A stretch of DNA of 5,892 bases from Candidatus Omnitrophota bacterium (lineage in GTDB: Bacteria > Omnitrophota > Gorgyraeia > Zapsychrales > Fredricksoniimonadaceae): NCBI GenBank assembly GCA_016196515.1, contig JACPXN010000063.1:1-5892 (forward strand). Direction: 5' to 3'. Positions 1 through 4,653 of the stretch are shown here, one piece after another. Numbering within the stretch: position 1 is the first letter of the stretch; each line of letters opens with the position of its first letter. The position numbers and the translations under genes were made by a program. Under the pieces are notes generated by a model, which made no database searches, was not told the origin of the DNA, and saw only the letters and a program-made list of their open reading frames with translations.

Positions 1-183
1 AAAGATATTGGACGAATACGCGATGAACGGGTCTTTGGTGACGGCCAGAACGGCCGGGATGGAATCGATCGCAAAAATAATGTCCGCGGTCTCAATGGCG
101 ATCAGGACAACCAGCAAAGGTGTCGCATGCCAGACGCCGTTTTGGATTGTCGCGAAAGCCCCGCCTATATAGCCCTTCGTAAC
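1..183 (-). pseudogene. C-terminal continuation of the TerC-family gene, beyond an in-frame stop; runs off the window
   Basis: Translating the minus strand from 183 to 1, in the same frame as the TerC reading frame that ends at 184, gives 61 codons with no stop, beginning VTKGYIGGAF. They contain the second TerC signature, ATPLLVVLIAIETAD followed by IIFAIDSIPAVLAVTKDPFI, whose acidic residues are conserved in TerC proteins, and end in YSSNIF at the window edge. This is exactly the part of TerC expected after the RRFF that closes the upstream reading frame. There is no ATG or GTG start and no ribosome binding site near the junction; the only in-frame candidate is a TTG well inside the conserved part, so independent translation looks unlikely. 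Either the gene is a recent pseudogene, the TAG is a sequence or assembly error, or the TAG is read through. The rest of the gene lies outside the window. Confidence 0.8.
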
Positions 184-699
184 CTAAAAAAAACGACGGA
201 ACACGCGGATGACAAGGCCTTTTTCCGGATCCACCTCTTTTTCTTCTTCAAAGAACAATTTCAACCCGGAAAAGACCAGGAAAGCGCCGAAGACATACAT
301 CAACCAATGGAATTGTTTTAAAAGAGCGATTCCGGCCAGAATAAAAACGGCGCGCATGACCTGCGCCCCGATGATCCCCCACAGAAGCACCCGGTGCTGA
401 TAAGCCGGCGGCACTCTAAAATAGGAAAAAATGAGCAGAAAAACGAACAAATTATCAATGCTTAAGGACTGCTCGATCACATACCCGGTCAAAAACTCCA
501 GCGCCCTTTGGGAACCCAGCCAAAAATAAATACCGATGTTAAAAAAAACGGCCAGCAAGACCCAGAACGCGCTTAAAAGCACGGCCCTGCGGATCTTGAT
601 CGGACTGTCCCGCGGGCTTAGAACACAGGCGTCGAGGGCCAGCAACAGGACCACAAAAACGTTAAAAACGACCCAAAGCACAGGCGACGATGTTGTCAC
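184..699 (-). CDS. TerC-family integral membrane protein, N-terminal part, ending at an in-frame TAG
   Basis: TerC/Alx-family proteins are multi-pass inner-membrane proteins linked to tellurite resistance and, for Alx and related members, to manganese export or homeostasis. These 171 residues hold hydrophobic segments at about 7-27, 36-62, 83-94, 104-127 and 132-150. They carry the family hallmark IEQSLSIDNLFVFLLIFSYF at about 75-94, then VPPAYQHRVLLWGIIGA. Normal family members run to roughly 300 residues or more, so this is only the first half; the rest continues in frame past the TAG at 184-186. I chose the GTG start at 697-699 because AAGGA (706-710) lies 7 nt upstream and the protein begins where relatives do. 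The gene starts 3 nt after the moaC stop, and its ribosome binding site lies inside the end of moaC, so it is probably translationally coupled. Which ion it moves cannot be told from sequence. Confidence 0.9.
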   Translation of the reverse strand: MTTSSPVLWVVFNVFVVLLLALDACVLSPRDSPIKIRRAVLLSAFWVLLAVFFNIGIYFWLGSQRALEFLTGYVIEQSLSIDNLFVFLLIFSYFRVPPAYQHRVLLWGIIGAQVMRAVFILAGIALLKQFHWLMYVFGAFLVFSGLKLFFEEEKEVDPEKGLVIRVFRRFF

Positions 700-702
700 A
701 CT

Positions 703-1167
703 CTATCCTTGATCAAAGGCGCCGCTTTTGCCGCCGCTTTTATGCGTCAAACGGATACCGGAAATGACCATGTCCTGCCCCGCCCATTTCATCATGTCAT
801 AAATGGTCAGACAAGCGGCGGACACCGCGGCCAGGGCCTCCATTTCAACCCCGGTTTTTCCCGAACACAAAACCTCCGCTGTCACAAGGACCGCGTGTTT
901 ATTTTTTAAAGGCGCGCACTCGAGTTTGACTTTTTCCAGGGCCAGCGGATGGCACAAAGGAATGAGGACCGGTGTCGATTTCGCGGCCATGATGCCGGCG
1001 ATCCTTGCTGTCTCCAAAACATTGCCTTTGGGCGATCGGCCGGTGATCAGGGCTTTGAACGCGGCAGGTGACAAAGTCATAACGCCTTGCGCCACGGCCC
1101 GGCGGACCGTAACGTCTTTAGAACTGATGTCCGCCATCCCCCCGCACGGTCTTTTATTCGAAGGCAT
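703..1167 (-). CDS. moaC: Cyclic pyranopterin monophosphate synthase MoaC
   Basis: MoaC acts in the cytoplasm in the first step of molybdenum cofactor synthesis. It converts the cyclic GTP intermediate made by the radical SAM enzyme MoaA into cyclic pyranopterin monophosphate. The 154 residues match the usual length of about 160. Expected active-site elements are all visible: the lysine of PKGNV (K47), the histidine of LIPLCHPL (H73), GVEMEAL with E108 and E110, IYDMMK with D124 and K127, and the C-terminal KSGGKSG loop (about 143-149). The ATG at 1165-1167 has GGAG 5 nt upstream and is preferred. A second in-frame ATG at residue 11 (MADISSKD) aligns better with the start of many relatives but has no properly spaced ribosome binding site. 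The gene overlaps the release-factor-like gene by 14 bp. No moaA, moaD or moaE is present in the window, so the partners must be encoded elsewhere. Confidence 0.97.
   Translation of the reverse strand: MPSNKRPCGGMADISSKDVTVRRAVAQGVMTLSPAAFKALITGRSPKGNVLETARIAGIMAAKSTPVLIPLCHPLALEKVKLECAPLKNKHAVLVTAEVLCSGKTGVEMEALAAVSAACLTIYDMMKWAGQDMVISGIRLTHKSGGKSGAFDQG
706..710 (-). promoter_or_regulatory. Ribosome binding site of the TerC gene
   Basis: The minus strand reads AAGGA here, with 7 nt (positions 700-706 partly shared with the moaC stop) before the GTG start at 699-697. It overlaps the last codons of moaC. It supports GTG as the start, since no ATG lies nearby in frame. Confidence 0.65.
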
Positions 1168-1504
1168 TTTTTCTCCGCTGTTGTTTTTTCTGCCCGTGCT
1201 TCTTTTTTTCTTCCAGCATGCGCTCTTTGGCCGCCCGCGAACGCTGACGATCCTGGCGGCTTTTTTTCGCCCGGGCCTGCCTTAACTGCTGGTATTTCTG
1301 CTCAAATTTTTTTTCAACGGCACGCGCCAGCAGGCCCCAGGCCTCCTGACGGTTGAGATGCTGGAAACGGTATTTCTGGCATTTGACCCTGATCCCCGTC
1401 GGCCGATGCCACAACTGGACGCAGGTGGCGACCTTGTTGACGTTCTGGCCGCCGGGTCCGGAAGAACGGACAAACGTTTCAACGACATCTTCCCTGTTGA
1501 TCAT
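1154..1504 (-). CDS. Stand-alone GGQ-domain peptide chain release factor-like protein (probable ribosome rescue factor)
   Basis: The 116 residues are the class I release factor catalytic domain without the codon-recognition domains. SSGPGGQNVNKVATCVQL carries the GGQ tripeptide at 18-20, which triggers peptidyl-tRNA hydrolysis in the ribosome. It is followed by HRPTGIRVKCQ and LNRQEAW, typical of RF1/RF2 and the mitochondrial rescue factor MTRFR (C12orf65). From about residue 64 onward the protein is strongly basic and probably helical (KKFEQKYQQLRQARAKKSRQ and further K/R/Q-rich sequence), as in ArfB/MTRFR-type rescue factors, whose tails enter the empty mRNA channel or bind rRNA. Full RF1/RF2 have about 350 residues, so this is not one of them. 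The ATG overlaps the stop of the cyclase gene in an ATGA junction, and there is no clear ribosome binding site, implying coupled translation. The rescue role is inferred from domain architecture; ArfB, MTRFR-like and RFH-like subtypes are not separated here. Confidence 0.9.
   Translation of the reverse strand: MINREDVVETFVRSSGPGGQNVNKVATCVQLWHRPTGIRVKCQKYRFQHLNRQEAWGLLARAVEKKFEQKYQQLRQARAKKSRQDRQRSRAAKERMLEEKKKHGQKKQQRRKNAFE
1173..1176 (-). promoter_or_regulatory. Ribosome binding site of moaC
   Basis: GGAG on the minus strand, followed by five A residues and the ATG at 1167-1165. It lies within the lysine/arginine-rich 3' end of the upstream gene and decides for the longer MoaC start over the internal ATG 10 codons later. 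Confidence 0.65.
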
Positions 1505-2394
1505 TTTTTGACGCCGGCGATGTTGACCCTGTTGCCGCCGGAAGTTTTGGACAAATACAAGGCCTTGTCCGCGGCATTGATCAGGTCTTTGACCGAATCA
1601 ACACCCTTGACCGGATATCCGCTGATCCCGACGCTGAAACTGGTACGTACCGACCGGTCCTTCAACCTGACCACAGAATGGCCGGCATAAAATTTCAAAA
1701 ACCTCTCCACCGGAATGACCGCCTGTTCGGGGGAAGTTTCCGGTAAAATGACCACAAACTCATCGCCCCCGTAACGGCCGACGATATCGGTCTTGCGCAA
1801 ACTACCCTTTAAAAGCCTGGCCGCCTTGCGCAGGCATTTGTCGCCGGACAAATGACCGAACGTATCATTGACCTTCTTAAAAAAATCCAGGTCAAAAATA
1901 ATGCAGCTCAGCTTGAGCTCATACCGTTTGGCCCGCGCCAACTCCTCATCCAGGCGTTTTAATATGGTGCGCTGGTTAAAAACGCTGGTCAGCCCGTCCA
2001 CGTGGGCCAACCTTTTTAAGAACATCTCCTGCGCCTTACGCCGGCTGATGTCATTAAAGACCAGAACGACGCGCCAGGGGTCCTTGTCCGCGCCGGCCAT
2101 GAAAGTCAAACGTATCCAGACATAAATGGATTTATTCCGGAATGTCGGTAAACGGAATTCGGATTCGAAAACACCGCCTTTTAAACGCGCGCTCAAAAGG
2201 TCCAAAAATATTTTACTGGGGATATTCAACAAGAGACGGTCAAAACCATTCTTGAACTGTCTTGCGTCCCTGGCCTCAAAAAGAGAAACCGCAGCGGGGT
2301 TGGCGTTGAGGACCTTGAACGAACTCTTCCAATGACCCTCCACCACGGCCACGGGCGCGGATTCAAACAATGCTTTAAAAGGGTTATTTTTCAT
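1501..2394 (-). CDS. PAS-GGDEF diguanylate cyclase
   Basis: This predicted cytoplasmic enzyme makes cyclic di-GMP from two GTP. The 297 residues show an N-terminal PAS-like sensor domain (about 1-115; NPFKALFESAPVAVV at the start, VLVFNDISRRKAQE at the exit) joined by a short helix to a GGDEF domain (about 130-297). The domain has DGLTSVFNQR at 133-142, close to the usual DxLTGLxNRR, then FDLDFFKKVND with metal-binding D168, HLSGD at 181-185, and an intact GGDEF at 209-213 in RYGGDEF. RKTD at 200-203, five residues before GGDEF, is a canonical RxxD inhibitory site, so product feedback inhibition is expected. No membrane segment, receiver or EAL domain is present. The PAS ligand cannot be inferred. 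The ATG overlaps the end of gpmI by 11 bp and lacks a visible ribosome binding site, so translation probably depends on gpmI translation. Confidence 0.95.
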   Translation of the reverse strand: MKNNPFKALFESAPVAVVEGHWKSSFKVLNANPAAVSLFEARDARQFKNGFDRLLLNIPSKIFLDLLSARLKGGVFESEFRLPTFRNKSIYVWIRLTFMAGADKDPWRVVLVFNDISRRKAQEMFLKRLAHVDGLTSVFNQRTILKRLDEELARAKRYELKLSCIIFDLDFFKKVNDTFGHLSGDKCLRKAARLLKGSLRKTDIVGRYGGDEFVVILPETSPEQAVIPVERFLKFYAGHSVVRLKDRSVRTSFSVGISGYPVKGVDSVKDLINAADKALYLSKTSGGNRVNIAGVKK

Positions 2395-4027
2395 AGGAAC
2401 GCGTGAATTTGATCAGGGACGGGGCATAATCCCCGGGGGCCTCATATCCCAACAAATTCAATAAAGTGGCGGCGACATTGGCCAGTCCCTGTTGGGGCAA
2501 ATGCGCCATTTCATATTCGCCGTTATATTGGGCATCCACGATGGCGCACGGAACGGGGTTGAGCGAATGCGCCGTACTCACCTGTTTCTGACCGTCCTTG
2601 ACAATGAACATCTCGTCCGCGTTCCCGTGGTCCGCCAAGACCACGGCCATACCGTTCAATTCCTTGACAACAGCCAAGAGTTTGGCCAAGCCCTGGTCCA
2701 CCGCCTCAACGGCAATCATGATGGCCTGCGGCACACCCGTATGGCCGACCATGTCGCCGTTCGGAAAATTGATGCGGCCGAACCTGTATTGACCACACCG
2801 GAGCAATTCAATGGTCTTTTCGGTGATTTGTGCCGCTTTCATCTTCGGTGCCTGGTCGAAACGGACCTTGTCCGAAAGGATCTCGACATAGGTTTCGAGT
2901 TTGTTGTCGACATAACCGCTTTTATTGCCGTTCCAGAAATAGGTCACGTGGCCGTATTTTTGCGTTTCGGAAAGGGCGAACGAAGTGATGCCGTTGGCGC
3001 ACATATAAACGCCGACAGGACCTTCGATCTGCGGCGGATCAACGAGAAAATTTTTCGGGATATGCAGGTCCCCGTCGTATTGCATCATGCCGGCAAAGAG
3101 TACGTCCGGCACGCGGACGCGGTCGAATTTCCCGAAATCCTTTTGTTCGAACGCCATGGACAGTTCGATGGCCCTGTCCCCGCGGAAATTAAAAAACACA
3201 ACAGAATCGCCGTCCTCAATGGTCCCGACCGGAGAGCCGTCGTCCTCGATGACGAAAGGATCCAGATACTGGTCGGTGATGGCCGGATCTTCGTTATAGC
3301 AGGTCTGCACGGCCTCGGCCGCGCAAGCGAAACGCCGGCCTTTGCCCAACACATGCGCTTTCCAGCCGCGCTCGACGATCCTCCAGTCGGCATTGTAGCG
3401 GTCCATGGTGGTGACCATGCGTCCCCCGCCGGAAGCGATCCGGTGATCATAACCCTCGGAAGCGTTGATCTCTTTAAGAAAGCGTTCGGTCTTTTCAATA
3501 TAGGTCAAAGCGCTTTTCTCATAAACATCGCGTCCGTCTAAAAGCGCGTGGATCCGCAAGCGTTTGACGCCGTCCTGGGCGCAGCGGCGAACCATGGCCA
3601 ATAACTGGTCGATATGCGCGTGCACGTTGCCATCGGACAAAAGCCCTATAAAATGGAATATCTTGTCATCGTCCTTGACCCGTTCGACCAGGTTTTTCCA
3701 CAATCTGGTCTGGAAAATAGCGCCGCTGTCGATGGACTTTTGGACGAGTTTGGCCCCCTGATCAAAAACGCGGCCCGCGCCCAAGGCGTTATGGCCCACT
3801 TCGCTGTTGCCCATATCGTCATCAGAAGGCATGCCGACGGCAGTCCCGTGGGCTTTCAATTGAGTATACAATTTGGACCGCATCAGTCCATCCAAACACG
3901 GCGTTTGGGCCAAAAAAACACCATCGCTGTCGTCCTGTTTGCCGATGCCGATCCCGTCCATGATGACCAAGAGCAAAGGCCCCGGGCGTCCGGAAAAGCC
4001 AGACAATTTTTTTAATTCATAAGACAT
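2384..4027 (-). CDS. gpmI: 2,3-bisphosphoglycerate-independent phosphoglycerate mutase (iPGM), long form
   Basis: This cytoplasmic glycolytic and gluconeogenic enzyme interconverts 3- and 2-phosphoglycerate using two metal ions, normally manganese, and a phosphoserine intermediate. All hallmarks are present in 547 residues: VIMDGIG with D24, DDMGNSEVGHNALGAGR with the catalytic serine S75, DGNVHAHIDQL (about 132-142), LLDGRDV (163-168), ASGGGRMVTTMDRY, FNFRGDRA (279-286), NGDMVGHTG with D425 and H429, ADHGNADEM with D466 and H467, and TAHSLNPVP with H487. Many bacterial enzymes have about 510 residues. This one has the longer layout seen in plant-type enzymes, including HGTAVGMPSDDDMGNSEVGH, MMQYDGD and SETQKYGHVTYFWNGN. 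I start at the ATG at 4025-4027 (MSYELKK), 7 nt after the preceding stop. The in-frame ATG at 4097-4099 would add 24 non-family residues overlapping the upstream gene. The ribosome binding site is weak, suggesting coupling to the 71-aa gene. Confidence 0.97.
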   Translation of the reverse strand: MSYELKKLSGFSGRPGPLLLVIMDGIGIGKQDDSDGVFLAQTPCLDGLMRSKLYTQLKAHGTAVGMPSDDDMGNSEVGHNALGAGRVFDQGAKLVQKSIDSGAIFQTRLWKNLVERVKDDDKIFHFIGLLSDGNVHAHIDQLLAMVRRCAQDGVKRLRIHALLDGRDVYEKSALTYIEKTERFLKEINASEGYDHRIASGGGRMVTTMDRYNADWRIVERGWKAHVLGKGRRFACAAEAVQTCYNEDPAITDQYLDPFVIEDDGSPVGTIEDGDSVVFFNFRGDRAIELSMAFEQKDFGKFDRVRVPDVLFAGMMQYDGDLHIPKNFLVDPPQIEGPVGVYMCANGITSFALSETQKYGHVTYFWNGNKSGYVDNKLETYVEILSDKVRFDQAPKMKAAQITEKTIELLRCGQYRFGRINFPNGDMVGHTGVPQAIMIAVEAVDQGLAKLLAVVKELNGMAVVLADHGNADEMFIVKDGQKQVSTAHSLNPVPCAIVDAQYNGEYEMAHLPQQGLANVAATLLNLLGYEAPGDYAPSLIKFTRSYEK

Positions 4028-4034
4028 AAAGATT

Positions 4035-4250
4035 CTATTTCGATCTTTTCCCTGCGGTTTTTGGGGGGGACATGTGATACGCGACCCAGGCCGCGGCATG
4101 ATTTTTCAGCCAGTCCTCTGCGGCGGCTTCAAAACCGATGTCATAGCCGGCGATCTCGCTTTCCAGCCATTTGTGCCGGCCGATCTCTTCGATCACCCTC
4201 TTGTTGCGCAAGAGTTTCTTGGGGTCAATGGGTAATTTATTTTTAAACAT
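4035..4250 (-). CDS. Small conserved-looking protein of unknown function (71 aa)
   Basis: I cannot assign a function. The protein is soluble, has no signal peptide or membrane segment, and appears largely helical. Its most distinctive part is NKRVIEEIGRHKWLESEIAG followed by YDIGFEAAAEDWLKNHAAAW (about 16-55), rich in aromatic and acidic residues; the tail (SPPKTAGKRSK) is basic and probably disordered. The pattern KWLESE...G.DIGFE.A...W looks like a conserved small-protein motif I have an impression of from environmental bacterial genomes, but I cannot name the family. GGTGA lies 2 nt before the ATG, too close for a good ribosome binding site, with TAAAAT (4260-4265) as a weak possible -10 element giving a very short leader. 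Its stop is 7 nt before gpmI, and the next gene upstream ends beyond a terminator, so this is the first gene of the six-gene run. Coding status rests on protein-like composition and tight fit between neighbours. Confidence 0.72.
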   Translation of the reverse strand: MFKNKLPIDPKKLLRNKRVIEEIGRHKWLESEIAGYDIGFEAAAEDWLKNHAAAWVAYHMSPPKTAGKRSK

Positions 4251-4270
4251 TTCACCGTTATTTTAACTGC

Positions 4271-4305
4271 TAAAAATCCCATCAGGATCTCTGAAGGGAT
4301 TTTTA
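4271..4305 (-). terminator. Rho-independent terminator after the DUF2934 gene, probably bidirectional
   Basis: Ten-base perfect arms (TAAAAATCCC at 4271-4280 and GGGATTTTTA at 4296-4305) enclose a second four-base stem (TCAG/CTGA) with a GATCT loop, separated by one A-A mismatch (T-T on the minus strand). The minus-strand transcript has the CCC/GGG core followed by five U, 23 nt beyond the TAA at 4329. The A-rich left arm gives a U run on the other strand too. It isolates the DUF2934 unit from the operon beginning at 4250, unless it is a leaky attenuator. Confidence 0.75.
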
Positions 4306-4328
4306 TGCCGTCCTTTGGAGTAGGGGCT

Positions 4329-4562
4329 TTAGTTGGAAAGGGCCTGCAAAACCAACTGTTCCGCGGCCAACCAATCCTGAAGGTCATTGCCATTCTGACA
4401 GCCCCGCTGCATATAAAGCTCGTAGGCTTTCAGACGAATGGCGTCCTGGATCTCCTCGGGAGCCATCTGTGCATCGGGAGTTGTTTTTTGTGTTTCAAAT
4501 TCCTGTTTGGCAATGGCCTTGCTGACGGCCTTTCTGCTGGTTATTTTTCTGCCAAGTCTCAT
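4329..4562 (-). CDS. DUF2934 domain-containing small protein
   Basis: The 77 residues contain the DUF2934 pattern at about 39-72: EEIQDAIRLKAYELYMQRGC followed by QNGNDLQDWLAAEQLVL. The family core is typically (I/R)xxxAYxLYExRGxxxGxDxxDWLxAE, an approximately 35-residue unit of unknown function found in many environmental bacteria, often in short proteins. The N-terminal third (MRLGRKITSRKAVSKAIAKQ) is basic and lysine/arginine-rich, which would suit nucleic-acid or membrane-surface contact, but that is speculation. The ATG at 4560-4562 has a GGAGGT ribosome binding site 5 nt upstream, the strongest in the window; an internal Met at residue 33 is therefore unlikely to be the start. The gene has its own promoter, leader palindrome and terminator, so it appears to be a single-gene transcription unit, expressed separately from the MFS gene before it and the gpmI operon after it. 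Confidence 0.88.
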   Translation of the reverse strand: MRLGRKITSRKAVSKAIAKQEFETQKTTPDAQMAPEEIQDAIRLKAYELYMQRGCQNGNDLQDWLAAEQLVLQALSN

Positions 4563-4567
4563 ACCGC

Positions 4568-4573
4568 ACCTCC
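4568..4573 (-). promoter_or_regulatory. Strong ribosome binding site of the DUF2934 gene
   Basis: GGAGGT on the minus strand, 5 nt before the ATG at 4562-4560, is a near-complete anti-16S match, unlike the weak or absent sites in the gpmI run. It sits 2 nt downstream of the leader palindrome. Confidence 0.8.
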
Positions 4574-4575
4574 CT

Positions 4576-4593
4576 GCCTGCCGGCCGGCAGGC
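4576..4593. repeat. Perfect 18-bp GC palindrome in the leader of the DUF2934 gene
   Basis: The sequence GCCTGCCGGCCGGCAGGC equals its own reverse complement. In RNA it could fold as a seven-base-pair GC stem with a four-base loop, ending 2 nt before the GGAGGT ribosome binding site. Adjacent GGCAGG/CAGG copies could allow alternative pairing. It may be a leader hairpin affecting translation, a protein-binding site, or one copy of a dispersed palindromic repeat; similar CTGCCGGCAGG-rich palindromes occur scattered in several uncultured-bacterium genomes as far as I recall, which I cannot verify here. Confidence 0.8.
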
Positions 4594-4618
4594 CTCCATC
4601 GGTTTATATAGAGTCATT

Positions 4619-4646
4619 ATTATCCGTCTCTGACAAAAACTGTCAA
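4619..4646 (-). promoter_or_regulatory. Sigma70-type promoter for the DUF2934 gene
   Basis: On the minus strand an exact -35 TTGACA (4641-4646) is followed by a 16-nt spacer and GATAAT (4619-4624), five of six matches to the -10 consensus. Initiation would fall near 4612, giving a leader of about 50 nt. The -35 element begins 7 nt after the MFS stop codon. A short inverted repeat (TGACA, 5 nt, TGTCA) overlaps the -35 element and could be an operator or chance. Confidence 0.75.
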
Positions 4647-4653
4647 TGGATTT

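Noticed and set aside
186..193. Polymerase slippage or ribosomal frameshifting on the eight-T run as a way past the TAG in the TerC gene
   Set aside because: The conserved downstream TerC sequence is in the same frame as the upstream part, so a one-base shift would move out of it. A loss of one T soon hits another stop, and a gain of one T reads unrelated sequence.
803..1285. Plus-strand open frame of 160 codons opposite moaC and the release-factor-like gene
   Set aside because: Antisense shadow of two well-recognised genes; no family resemblance.
2492..3541. A 349-codon open frame on the plus strand
   Set aside because: It is exactly antisense to gpmI, whose protein is conserved along its full length; the plus-strand protein resembles no family and the opening is a codon-bias shadow.
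4028..4099. Longer GpmI start at 4097-4099
   Set aside because: It adds 24 residues rich in P, R and K not seen in the family and overlaps the 71-aa gene by 65 bp; the ATG at 4027 fits the family start.
4193..4393. Minus-strand 66-codon frame spanning the terminator
   Set aside because: It overlaps both the DUF2934 gene and the 71-aa gene in another frame and translates through the terminator hairpin; no protein-like pattern.
4631..4646. Short inverted repeat TGACA/TGTCA after the MFS stop as a terminator
   Set aside because: The arms are only five AT-containing pairs with no U run following; it overlaps the -35 element and is better seen as promoter sequence or a possible operator.
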